A stretch of DNA of 22,252 nucleotides. Origin: a virus. Below the pieces are notes generated by a model. It was given only the letters and a program-made list of their open reading frames with translations. It searched no databases and was not told the DNA's origin. Below, piece after piece: positions 12,035 through 18,494 of the stretch. The first letter of the stretch is position 1; every line of letters starts with the position of its first letter. The stretch spans positions 1 through 22,252 of the IMG/VR virus record IMGVR_UViG_3300034374_007683, one strand, 5' to 3'. A program made the position numbers and the translations under genes.

Positions 12035-13326
12035 CCGTGACCTTGTCCCGGCAGGAGGCGGCCGAACGGCTCGCGTCCCTTCCGGTGGAGGTGCAAGGCC
12101 GCATCCGGTGGAGATTGCAAGCGAGACCGGAGCAGTTAGCGCCTGAAGAGTTCTTTGTGTGGTTGCTGGTCGCCGGCCGCGGATTCGGTAAGACGCGGAC
12201 AGCAGCCGAATGGCTTGCGAATGAGATGGTGCTCCGGCCGATGACCCGCTGGGCGGTCGTGTCGCCCACGTTCGGAGACGGCCGCGACGTTTGCATGGAA
12301 GGGGAGTCCGGGCTCCTTGAAGTGTTGGACCGGGCGGTGCGCTCTTATAACCGGACATCCACCGAGATAGTTCTGAATAATGGGAGCCGGGCCCGCGTTT
12401 ATCCGGCGATCACCCCGGACCGTCTCCGCGGCCCACAGTTCCACGGCGCTTGGCTCGACGAACCGGCATCGTTCCGGTACGGGATGCAAGTGTGGCAGAC
12501 CCTTCAACCGGCGCTCCGGCTCGGTGACGCCCCGAAGGTGGTCGTGACCGGCACGCCGGCCCCGGTGCCACTAATGCGCTATTTCATGTCGCTCGTCGAC
12601 AACGAGACCGTGTTCCTGACCCGTGGCCGCACATTCGACAACGCGGCAAACCTGCCGCCTCTGCTACTCGACCAGTTGCGCCAACGGTATGAGGGCACCC
12701 GGCTCGGCCGCCAAGAGTTGTACGGCGAACTGTTGGAAGATGTGGAGGGCGCCCTCTGGACCTACGAGTTGGCAGGCCGCAACAGGTGTGCGGCACCTGA
12801 TGACCTCGACCGGATTGTGGTCGCGATTGACCCGGCCGCGACCGCGAAGGACACTTCGAACGAGACCGGGATCATCGTCGCCGGCTCGAAGGGTGACCGC
12901 GGATTCGTCCTTGAAGACTTGACTATGCGCGGCTCGCCGCTCGAATGGGCCGGCAAGGCGGTGGACGCCTACCACCGTTGGGAGGCGGACGCGATCGTCG
13001 TTGAAACGAATCAGGGTGGCGACATGATTGCAACCACGATCCGGACAGTTGACTCGACGGTCCGAATCAAAGAGGTGCACGCAGCCCGCGGGAAGCAGAC
13101 CCGCGCCGAACCGTGTGTCTCCCTGTATGAGCAGAACCGCATATTTCATTGCGGCACGTTCACGACGCTTGAAGATCAGATGGCCTCTTGGGTGCCGCAC
13201 CTTATGGAATCGCCTGACCGGCTGGACGCGCTCGTGTGGGCGCTGACCGACCTTCTGCTTGGCCGGAAGGCGCCGCCGACTGTGGTGCCCGCTTCTATGG
13301 AACGCGCCTCCCCGTGGCGAATGTGA
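12031..13326 (+). CDS. terL: Terminase large subunit (ATPase and nuclease)
   Basis: 431 residues from GTG 12031. The packaging ATPase has Walker A AGRGFGKT at 48-55, an adenine/Walker-type strand (RWAVVSPTFGDGRDVC), and Walker B with the catalytic glutamate in GAWLDEP (D143, E144). VVVTGTPAP is the coupling motif after Walker B. The RNase H-like nuclease follows with its acidic residues in IVVAIDPAA, AIVVETNQGGD and SPDRLDALVWALTDLL. The length is usual for actinophage TerL. It cuts concatemers and pumps DNA into the prohead through the portal. Here the portal gene is displaced about 3.8 kb to the right by small genes. Confidence 0.95.
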   Translation: MTVTLSRQEAAERLASLPVEVQGRIRWRLQARPEQLAPEEFFVWLLVAGRGFGKTRTAAEWLANEMVLRPMTRWAVVSPTFGDGRDVCMEGESGLLEVLDRAVRSYNRTSTEIVLNNGSRARVYPAITPDRLRGPQFHGAWLDEPASFRYGMQVWQTLQPALRLGDAPKVVVTGTPAPVPLMRYFMSLVDNETVFLTRGRTFDNAANLPPLLLDQLRQRYEGTRLGRQELYGELLEDVEGALWTYELAGRNRCAAPDDLDRIVVAIDPAATAKDTSNETGIIVAGSKGDRGFVLEDLTMRGSPLEWAGKAVDAYHRWEADAIVVETNQGGDMIATTIRTVDSTVRIKEVHAARGKQTRAEPCVSLYEQNRIFHCGTFTTLEDQMASWVPHLMESPDRLDALVWALTDLLLGRKAPPTVVPASMERASPWRM

Positions 13327-13356
13327 CCCCTATCGGAAAAAATCTTTGATATGGGG

Positions 13357-13385
13357 TTGACATGCGGGTTGGTGTCCGGCATACT
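13357..13385 (+). promoter_or_regulatory. Leaderless SigA-type promoter, copy 3
   Basis: TTGACA (13357-13362), a 17-bp spacer ending TGTCCGG, CATACT (13380-13385), then seven bases (TGACCAC) to ATG 13393. The upstream flank CGGAAAAAATCTTTGATATGGG is a diverged form of that in copies 2 and 4. It begins 30 bases after the terminase stop. Confidence 0.85.
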
Positions 13386-13392
13386 TGACCAC

Positions 13393-13656
13393 ATGACCAC
13401 CACACACACCACCACCAACACCACCCGCGGCACCCTCACCGAGATCGCCGAACGAGACAAGTACGGCCGCACCGTCCGCCGCTACCAGTACGCGGACCGC
13501 ACCAACCTCGGCGTCATCGTCAGACTCCCGAAGTCCGCGATCGCCGCCGGCCGGCTCCCGTACCTCTGCAACAACTGGACCACCCGCGAGGTCGTCGAGC
13601 ACGCCACACTCAAGGCGGCCCGCGCCCAAATCGTCGTCTGGCACGACGCATCCTGA
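13393..13656 (+). CDS. Leaderless small protein of unknown function (87 aa)
   Basis: The start at ATG 13393 is fixed by the promoter. The opening MTTTHTTTNTTRGTL is the most Thr-rich of the group. The rest is basic and beta-rich: EIAERDKYGRTVRRYQYADR, LGVIVRLPKSAIAAGRLPYL, then a C-terminal WTTREVVEHATLKAARAQIV strand-helix-strand. It has one cysteine and no membrane segment. I recognise no family. It is the first of ten small genes inserted between terminase and portal. Confidence 0.7.
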   Translation: MTTTHTTTNTTRGTLTEIAERDKYGRTVRRYQYADRTNLGVIVRLPKSAIAAGRLPYLCNNWTTREVVEHATLKAARAQIVVWHDAS

Positions 13657-13684
13657 CCACCACCACCACAAGGAGACCACCACA

Positions 13685-13909
13685 ATGAGACACTTCATCC
13701 TGACCATCGCGATCCCGGCCGACCAGTTGGACGACCCGGATTGCAAGTTCACCGCCGAAGAAATGCGCCAGTTTCTCACCGAGAACGCGCAGAACGGCGA
13801 AGACCTGAACCTCGGCACGAACATCGGCCCGGTGTGGATCACCGACCTCACCGTCACCGAAGATGATCGCCCGCTCCGCCCGTATGCCGACGCGCAGGCG
13901 GCCCGGTGA
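13685..13909 (+). CDS. Small acidic hypothetical protein (74 aa)
   Basis: ATG 13685 is preceded by CCACCACAAGGAGACCACCA, a textbook copy of this phage's start-associated sequence. The protein starts with a strand (RHFILTIAIPADQL) and has an acidic helix (FTAEEMRQFLTENAQNGED) and a strand-rich end (NIGPVWITDLTVTEDDRPLR). The alternating strand and acidic helix could mimic DNA or bind a host protein, but there is no specific evidence. It overlaps the next gene by four bases (GTGA). Confidence 0.6.
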   Translation: MRHFILTIAIPADQLDDPDCKFTAEEMRQFLTENAQNGEDLNLGTNIGPVWITDLTVTEDDRPLRPYADAQAAR

Positions 13910-14430
13910 ACGCCGCCGACCGGGCCATGCCCGAACCGACGATGACCGTTGCCGAAGCGGCTGCCCGGCTCCGCGAGAAGGCCGCCGACCTCGACCGCGA
14001 ACGGCACGCCTCGTTCGAACGGTGCGACACGGACGGCGCCCTCTCCCAATGGGCCGCTGACATCAACGCCCGCGAAGCGAGACTTCAGGCCGACCTCATC
14101 GAACGCGGCGGGCTCGCCGAGTTCACCGCCCTCTTCGACCTCGACGGAAACTGGGTTCGCGCCAAGCGGATCAACGGCCGCTACGGCGATTGCTGGATGC
14201 TTCTCGACGAGGACGGGGAACCGACCGGAGAGTTTGCCCCATTCCGGCCGGCCCGCAAGGCGACGCTGGAGAAGCGCGGCTACCGCGAAGGCAAGGTGCT
14301 CCGCACCGCCAAGGCGGCAGTCGGTTCCAACGGGTCGCTCGTCTCGACCTACGTCTACGCCCGGCCCACCAAGCCGGCCCACATTCCGCCCGACGTCATC
14401 CTTGACAACGGGACCACCGCCGCCGACTAA
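13906..14430 (+). CDS. Hypothetical protein with N-terminal coiled coil (174 aa)
   Basis: GTG 13906 overlaps the previous stop. Residues 13-70 are helical and charged (VAEAAARLREKAADLDRERH, QWAADINAREARLQADLIER), likely a coiled coil. The second half is beta-rich: FTALFDLDGNWVRAKRINGR, YGDCWMLLDEDGEPTGEFAP, and YREGKVLRTAKAAVGSNGSL through STYVYARPTKPA. I recognise no catalytic motif. The GRYGDCWMLLDEDG segment is distinctive and would be a good search seed. It is the largest protein of the inserted small-gene block. Confidence 0.65.
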   Translation: MNAADRAMPEPTMTVAEAAARLREKAADLDRERHASFERCDTDGALSQWAADINAREARLQADLIERGGLAEFTALFDLDGNWVRAKRINGRYGDCWMLLDEDGEPTGEFAPFRPARKATLEKRGYREGKVLRTAKAAVGSNGSLVSTYVYARPTKPAHIPPDVILDNGTTAAD

Positions 14431-14458
14431 CATCGGCAGCATCACCACAAGGAGAAAC

Positions 14459-14866
14459 ATGACAACCCGCAAACCTGCCCCAAAGAAGGCTCCCGCCGCC
14501 ACCAAGCGTGCCCGAGGCCCACAGCGTTCCAAGCCGAAGGTGGACACCCTCCGGTTCTTCCTCACCTGCTTCGACGAGGCTGAGACCTACAAGACGGCCC
14601 TCTTCGACTCCGGCTACGAAGATCGCCCGTTCCGAGACAGCAACGGTGAAGAGCATGAAGGTCTCGAACCGAACGCGCTCGACGAAGAGTATGCGATGGG
14701 ATTCCGGGACGGCATCGCCTACGCGCTGACCGGTCAAGAGACCCGCGGCCTTGCGACCATTTGGCAGAGGGTCAACGTGACCCTTCACCACAAGTCGGCC
14801 GGCGGAGCCGTCGAGTTCATCGAACCGGTTAAGGCTGCTCGCGGCTGGTGGCGCCGCAACCGGTAA
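14459..14866 (+). CDS. Hypothetical protein with basic Lys/Pro/Ala tail (135 aa)
   Basis: ATG 14459 is preceded by CACCACAAGGAGAAAC. The first 28 residues (MTTRKPAPKKAPAATKRARG, PQRSKPK) are strongly basic and histone-like, probably disordered and able to bind nucleic acid. The remainder is acidic and helical (FFLTCFDEAETYKTALFDSG, YEDRPFRDS, ALDEEYAMGFRDGIAYALTG) and ends WWRRNR. A TTGACA (14402-14407) and TAACAT (14428-14433) lie upstream, but with a 20-bp spacer and within the previous gene's coding end, so I do not call a promoter. Function unknown. Confidence 0.6.
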   Translation: MTTRKPAPKKAPAATKRARGPQRSKPKVDTLRFFLTCFDEAETYKTALFDSGYEDRPFRDSNGEEHEGLEPNALDEEYAMGFRDGIAYALTGQETRGLATIWQRVNVTLHHKSAGGAVEFIEPVKAARGWWRRNR

Positions 14867-14871
14867 CCGGC

Positions 14872-15090
14872 ATGAAGCCGCTCACCGACGATCACCCCCT
14901 TTGCCAATGGGACGGCCCGCTACTCCCCCTCGAACCGGTCGACTTGGAAGATCGGATCGCGCACGGCACCGACAAGGGGTATCAACAGCACCGACGCTTC
15001 AAGGTGCCGGTCTGCGATTCCTGCCGGAACGCTCACCGTCTCCGCCGACAGCACGAACGGGAGCGGACCCGTGAACATGCGGCTGCCTGA
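14872..15090 (+). CDS. Small Cys/His hypothetical protein (72 aa)
   Basis: Starts at ATG 14872, five bases after the previous stop. It contains C11 and a later CDSC pair (around residues 48-51, in FKVPVCDSCRNAHRLRRQH) with several histidines, compatible with one zinc site. The end is a very basic helix (RNAHRLRRQHERERTREHAA), suggesting nucleic-acid binding. It overlaps the following gene by 20 bases. The GYQQHRRF...CDSCRNAHRLRRQH arrangement looks like the short zinc-finger proteins common in actinophage early regions, but I cannot name the family. Confidence 0.55.
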   Translation: MKPLTDDHPLCQWDGPLLPLEPVDLEDRIAHGTDKGYQQHRRFKVPVCDSCRNAHRLRRQHERERTREHAAA

Positions 15091-15325
15091 GCGTCAACAT
15101 CCGAACCGGGACACGGTGCTGGACCGGATACGTTCCGACCGTGAGGTTGGCCGATATTCGTGCTCACCGGTCGACGAAGCGATGAGCGACGACGAAGTGT
15201 TGCAAGAGTTCGGGTGGACTCCGACCGGGATGGCTCGAACGCCGCTCGGCGCGTTGCAAGAGGCCCGCCGGTTTCATCGCATTTGGACAGAGATTCACGA
15301 CGACATCGCCGGCAGCGCCTTCTAA
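15071..15325 (+). CDS. Small hypothetical protein (84 aa)
   Basis: GTG 15071 overlaps the previous gene; ATG 15077 is an in-frame alternative. It is a soluble, charged, mostly helical protein: RDTVLDRIRSDREVG, SPVDEAMSDDEVLQEFGWTP, LGALQEARRFHRIWTEIHDD. DDEVLQEFGWTPTG is reminiscent of a short DNA-binding or adaptor helix pair, but there is no firm match. Its stop is the start of the A-rich flank of promoter copy 4, exactly as the RusA-like stop is for copy 2. Confidence 0.55.
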   Translation: MNMRLPERQHPNRDTVLDRIRSDREVGRYSCSPVDEAMSDDEVLQEFGWTPTGMARTPLGALQEARRFHRIWTEIHDDIAGSAF

Positions 15326-15355
15326 AAAATGTCCGAAAAAATCCCGAATATGGGG

Positions 15356-15384
15356 TTGACAGCGCCGCCGGTATCCGGCATACT
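15356..15384 (+). promoter_or_regulatory. Leaderless SigA-type promoter, copy 4
   Basis: TTGACA (15356-15361), a 17-bp spacer ending TATCCGG, CATACT (15379-15384), seven bases (TAGAGAC), ATG 15392. The flanks match copy 2 almost base for base from the upstream stop codon through the first codons, except for the central part of the spacer. Confidence 0.87.
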
Positions 15385-15391
15385 TAGAGAC

Positions 15392-15610
15392 ATGACCACC
15401 ACACACAGAACCACGAAGCAGATCACTCCGGACTTCATCGGCGTCATGGTCGACGGACAGAAGGCCGGACACATCATCCGGAGCGCGAACGGCTGGATCG
15501 CCTCAACGTCTCCCGTCGACGTCGGAACCCCCGCCATCCACCGCGAGTTTGTGTCCTCGGGACACGCCGCCCGCTGGATCGCCGAAAAGACCGCCAAGGT
15601 GCAGTCGTGA
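15392..15610 (+). CDS. Leaderless small protein of unknown function (72 aa)
   Basis: The start at ATG 15392 is fixed by the promoter. It opens MTTTHRTTKQITPDF, then a strand pair (FIGVMVDGQKAGHIIRSANG, WIASTSPVDVG) and a helix (SSGHAARWIAEKTAKVQS). The strand-strand-helix plan with GWI and AARxIA resembles the protein at 5741-5959. It overlaps the next gene by four bases (GTGA), so the two are translationally coupled. No known family. Confidence 0.7.
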   Translation: MTTTHRTTKQITPDFIGVMVDGQKAGHIIRSANGWIASTSPVDVGTPAIHREFVSSGHAARWIAEKTAKVQS

Positions 15611-15957
15611 GCGCCGCCGACACGCTGCTCGGCACCTACCGGTTCCGGACAATCGACGAGGCCCGCAAGGTTGAGAGCATCGGCCGCAAGGCCGGGTTCA
15701 TCGTCTCCCGGCCCCGCGCCACGCTGAAGGGCTGGGAAGTGTCCCTCTCGGTCGAGAAGCCGGACACAACTCGCGCCCGGTCGACCGGAACGCTCGTCAC
15801 GCTCTGCGAAGGCGACGACCTCCCTTGGATGCTGATATGCGAAGAGCACGCCGGCTGCATGGAGTTCCACACGAAGCGCGAGGCCCAATCGGCCCGCTCC
15901 GCACCGGACGAATGGTGCGAGTGGTGCATGGGCACCGAGACCGAAGGCTGGTTCTGA
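15607..15957 (+). CDS. Hypothetical protein with C-terminal zinc-ribbon-like cysteines (116 aa)
   Basis: GTG 15607 overlaps the previous stop. The N-terminal half has a strand-helix-strand unit (GTYRFRTIDEARKVESIGRK, AGFIVSRPRATLKGWEVSLS) like that of several neighbouring small proteins. The C-terminal half carries cysteines at ICEEHAGCMEF and EWCEWCMGTE, a plausible CxxxxC/CxxC zinc site with a histidine close by. It is followed directly by another Cys-rich gene with an ATG inside its stop (TGATG). Function unknown. Confidence 0.6.
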   Translation: MSAADTLLGTYRFRTIDEARKVESIGRKAGFIVSRPRATLKGWEVSLSVEKPDTTRARSTGTLVTLCEGDDLPWMLICEEHAGCMEFHTKREAQSARSAPDEWCEWCMGTETEGWF

Positions 15958-16250
15958 TGGTCAACTACCGGATGAACCCGCTCGCGTGGCCTGTCGGCAC
16001 CCGGTTCGAAGTCGTGTGCGACGGCTGCGGCTCGACAGACATGAACGATGTCGGCTTCGCTGCGATGCACGCAAACCGGGGTTTGACCCGCTGCTGCTCC
16101 ACGATGGCCCATTGGGCCGAACGGCGCCCTGACACCGCACCCGCCACCGAACGGCCGGCAGACGGCAATCTAGGCGGCAATCAGAGCCCCTTGACAGCGG
16201 CGACCGGGCCGCGCATACTTGACACCCCGACCACCACCAAGGAGGACTAA
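15957..16250 (+). CDS. Small Cys-rich hypothetical protein (97 aa)
   Basis: ATG 15957 overlaps the upstream stop. Cysteines occur as VVCDGCG (about residues 20-25) and RCCS (45-47), a possible zinc ribbon. The first 55 residues look structured (LAWPVGTRFEVVCDGCGSTD, MNDVGFAAMHANRGLTRCC). The last 40 (PDTAPATERPADGNLGGN and onward) look like unstructured read-out of the promoter DNA, because the -35 and -10 boxes of the next gene are embedded in this end and the stop overlaps the next ATG (TAATG). The functional protein may therefore be only about 60 residues. Confidence 0.5.
   Translation: MVNYRMNPLAWPVGTRFEVVCDGCGSTDMNDVGFAAMHANRGLTRCCSTMAHWAERRPDTAPATERPADGNLGGNQSPLTAATGPRILDTPTTTKED
16191..16219 (+). 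promoter_or_regulatory. SigA-type promoter, leadered fifth variant inside a coding end
   Basis: TTGACA (16191-16196), a 17-bp spacer, CATACT (16214-16219). Unlike the other four copies, the ATG (16250) is 30 bases beyond the -10 box, and the short leader carries CCACCACCAAGGAGGACTA. It is preceded by CCCC rather than GGGG and lacks the A-rich flank. Confidence 0.75.
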
Positions 16251-16477
16251 TGACCACCGCGCTCGACGTCGCCGACCCGGACCCCGTCCCCGGCTACGCG
16301 ACCAAGATCGAAACCGGGCTTATCGACCAGCGGCTCCCCTCCGGCGAACTGCTCGTCGAAGTGTGGGCCGACGGACAAGTGCATATCGCCTTCCGGGAAC
16401 AGCCTCACCACGGTTGGCCCGCAGGCGCGTGGACCGTCCTACCCGGCACCTTCCAAACACCACAAGGAGAAACATGA
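16250..16477 (+). CDS. Small acidic hypothetical protein (75 aa)
   Basis: ATG 16250 follows an AAGGAGG site. The sequence is beta-rich: GYATKIETGLIDQRLPSGEL, LVEVWADGQVHIAFREQPH, GAWTVLPGTFQ. It may be a small barrel or sandwich with exposed Trp/His residues. It opens MTTALDVADPDP and is acidic overall. It overlaps the following gene by four bases (ATGA). No family recognised; it is probably the first gene of a three-gene unit. Confidence 0.6.
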   Translation: MTTALDVADPDPVPGYATKIETGLIDQRLPSGELLVEVWADGQVHIAFREQPHHGWPAGAWTVLPGTFQTPQGET

Positions 16478-16908
16478 CCACCACCGAACCGACCACCACC
16501 TCGACCGCTGACCGAATGGTCCGCGAGTTCGTGAGACACGGCCAGAAGGCCCGCGAGGAACTCAACAACCTACTGTTTGAGTTTGAATGGACCGTCGACA
16601 AGCGGGGAGACGCCGAGGGACCGCTGAAGCACCTCCGCGCCCTTTACGACGCCATCGGAGCCCTCGACCGGGCCGTAACCAAGTACAGCGTTCATGGCCT
16701 CGACGAAGATTGGAAGGTGGGCGACATCGTCACCTACGGCGACATGGCAAACCCGACTAAGGCTTACGTCGTGATCGCCGTCTCCGACGACCCGTGGAGC
16801 ACCTACAAGATTCGGGAACTGGCCGCCCCGTACACCGTGACAACGACCGACGGACGGCAAGCCGGCTGGACCCTTTACCATCGGGCCGAAGAGGCCGGCG
16901 ATGACTGA
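16474..16908 (+). CDS. Hypothetical protein with helical N-terminus and barrel-like C-terminus (144 aa)
   Basis: ATG 16474 has CACCACAAGGAGAAAC in front. After a Thr-rich opening (MTTTEPTTTSTADRM) come two helices (VREFVRHGQKAREELNNLLF, LKHLRALYDAIGALDRAVTK) and a beta-rich C-terminal half (DWKVGDIVTYGDMANPTKAY, VVIAVSDDPWSTYKIREL, APYTVTTTDGRQAGWTLYHR). The second half resembles a small SH3-like module (VGDIVTYG...AYVVI). Function unknown. It overlaps the next gene by eight bases. Confidence 0.6.
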   Translation: MTTTEPTTTSTADRMVREFVRHGQKAREELNNLLFEFEWTVDKRGDAEGPLKHLRALYDAIGALDRAVTKYSVHGLDEDWKVGDIVTYGDMANPTKAYVVIAVSDDPWSTYKIRELAAPYTVTTTDGRQAGWTLYHRAEEAGDD

Positions 16909-17146
16909 GCCGGCAGAGCGGTTCCACGGGCTGACAATCGGCGCGTGGTGCGATCTCGCTCGACGCCGCCAAAAGGTGCATGTGTTCTACCAAGGCGCCG
17001 TCCACGAATGCACCCTCATCGCGTGGCGCCCGATTCGACCCGGCCGCACCGTCCGCACCAAGACGGCTCGCGTAGAGTTCCCGTCAGGGAGCCGGGCAAC
17101 CGTGAAGATTGGGCAGGTCACCCCGATCCACGCGACCGCCGATTAG
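16901..17146 (+). CDS. Small basic beta-rich hypothetical protein (81 aa)
   Basis: ATG 16901 lies inside the end of the previous gene. The protein is basic, with FHGLTIGAWCDLARRRQKVH, VFYQGAVHECTLIAWRPIRP and TKTARVEFPSGSRATVKIGQ, probably a small barrel of the Tudor/KOW kind with RNA- or DNA-binding potential. There is no firm family match. It is the last gene of the inserted block before the portal and is followed by a 29-base gap with a possible late promoter. Confidence 0.55.
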   Translation: MTEPAERFHGLTIGAWCDLARRRQKVHVFYQGAVHECTLIAWRPIRPGRTVRTKTARVEFPSGSRATVKIGQVTPIHATAD

Positions 17147-17163
17147 AAGCGCCAGAACTGCGC

Positions 17164-17169
17164 TAAGGT
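17164..17169 (+). promoter_or_regulatory. Possible leaderless -10 box for the portal gene
   Basis: TAAGGT fits TAnnnT and stands six bases before the portal GTG (17176), which has no Shine-Dalgarno site. The same TAAGGTG-N4-C-start arrangement occurs before the gene at 21842. No clear -35 box is seen. Confidence 0.35.
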
Positions 17170-17175
17170 GATGTC

Positions 17176-18492
17176 GTGGAGTTCGACGCCGTCGCCAAAG
17201 TAAAGCCGACCTCGACTGACTTCATGGAAGTCGGCTCGTCCGGCCTTCATCAGAGCGGCGGCGAGATACGCCAAGACTTTCTCCGCCAGTTGCAAGGCCG
17301 GCAAGCCTTCGCGAACTATCGGGAGATGGCCGACAACGATCCGGTCATCGGCGCGATGCTGCACTCCATTGAGATGCTCATTCGCGGCACCGACTGGTCA
17401 GTTGAACCGGTCGACAACAACGATCAGCGAGCGATCGCCGAAGCCGAGTTTATTTCCGAATGTTTGTCGGATATGTCGGTCTCTTGGGTGGACACGCTCG
17501 CCGCAATCATGTCGTTCCTCGTGTACGGCTACTCGCTGCACGAGATCGTTTATAAGCGGCGGCAAGGTTTCACGAATGATGCCCGCACCCGGTCCCGCTA
17601 TTCGGACGGCCGCGTCGGCTGGCGCAAGATGGCAGGCCGCTCCCAAGAGACGATTGAACGGTGGGAACTGGACTCCGCCGGCGGCATCCAAGGCGCCTAC
17701 CAGTTAGACCCGAACAGCGCGAAGCGTGGAGCCACGTTCCTGCCAATCGAAAAGTGTCTGCTGTTCCGGACCACCTCGAAACTGAACAACCCGCAGGGCC
17801 GCTCCATCCTCCGAAACGCCTTCGTGCCGTGGTTCTACAAGCGGCGCATCCAAGAGATTGAAGCGATTGGCATTGAACGCGACCTCGCCGGTATGCCGGT
17901 CGCGCTCGTCCCGCCGCAACTCTTGTCGAACGCGGCGACCGCGGAAGAGCGTGCCGCCCTCGACGCAATCAAACAGATTGTCCGCAACATCAAGCGTGAT
18001 GAGCAAGAGGGCGTCGTGTTCCCGCTCGCCTACGACCCGGAGACAGGCCAGCAGGCTTACGACTTGAAACTGCTCTCGACGGCCGGCTCCCGCCAGTTCG
18101 ACACCGACGCAATCATCGGCCGATACGACCAACGGATCGCGATGACCGTCCTCGCCGACTTCCTGCTGTTAGGTCACGAAAAGGTTGGAACGCAGGCTCT
18201 CTCCGTGTCGAAGGTCGACCTCTTCGTCCGCTCCCTCGACGCCTACCTCTCCGAGATCGCCGAAGTGTTCAACAGTCACGCCATCCCGCGACTGCTCCGC
18301 CTGAACGGGGTCGACGAAGCGCTCTCCCCGACGCTCACCTACTCGACCCCGAAGTCGGTCGACTTGGGAGCCATCGGCACATTCATAACGCAGATGGCGC
18401 AAGCGGGCGCACCCCTCTTCCCGGACGAGACCCTCGAAGGACACTTGCGAAGCATCGCCGGACTGCCAGCCGTCGAAGCCGAATCGGTGTAG
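17176..18492 (+). CDS. Portal protein (DUF935/Mu gp29-like)
   Basis: 438 residues from GTG 17176. Typical portal features are the early helix with FANYREMADNDPVIGAMLHS and IRGTDWSVEPVD, YGYSLHEIVYKRR, LDPNSAKRGATFLPIEKCLL, RSILRNAFVPWFYKRRIQEI, then the long stem/crown helices and YDQRIAMTVLADFLLLGHEK in the C-terminal third. The portal forms the dodecameric DNA channel at one vertex, docks the terminase motor and starts capsid assembly. The gene is followed after two bases by the MuF gene, the usual portal-MuF order. The separation from terL is unusual. Confidence 0.9.
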   Translation: MEFDAVAKVKPTSTDFMEVGSSGLHQSGGEIRQDFLRQLQGRQAFANYREMADNDPVIGAMLHSIEMLIRGTDWSVEPVDNNDQRAIAEAEFISECLSDMSVSWVDTLAAIMSFLVYGYSLHEIVYKRRQGFTNDARTRSRYSDGRVGWRKMAGRSQETIERWELDSAGGIQGAYQLDPNSAKRGATFLPIEKCLLFRTTSKLNNPQGRSILRNAFVPWFYKRRIQEIEAIGIERDLAGMPVALVPPQLLSNAATAEERAALDAIKQIVRNIKRDEQEGVVFPLAYDPETGQQAYDLKLLSTAGSRQFDTDAIIGRYDQRIAMTVLADFLLLGHEKVGTQALSVSKVDLFVRSLDAYLSEIAEVFNSHAIPRLLRLNGVDEALSPTLTYSTPKSVDLGAIGTFITQMAQAGAPLFPDETLEGHLRSIAGLPAVEAESV

Positions 18493-18494
18493 CC

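Noticed and set aside
14402-14433. TTGACA and TAACAT upstream of the gene at 14459 as a promoter
   Set aside because: The spacer would be 20 bp, and TTGACA falls in the coding end of the previous gene; too weak compared with the five 17-bp-spaced copies.
13330-14565. Long minus-strand open frame (411 codons)
   Set aside because: It runs antisense across four plus-strand genes with good starts and motifs, and its product is low-complexity Val/Gly/Arg-rich, as expected from the complement of GC-rich coding DNA.
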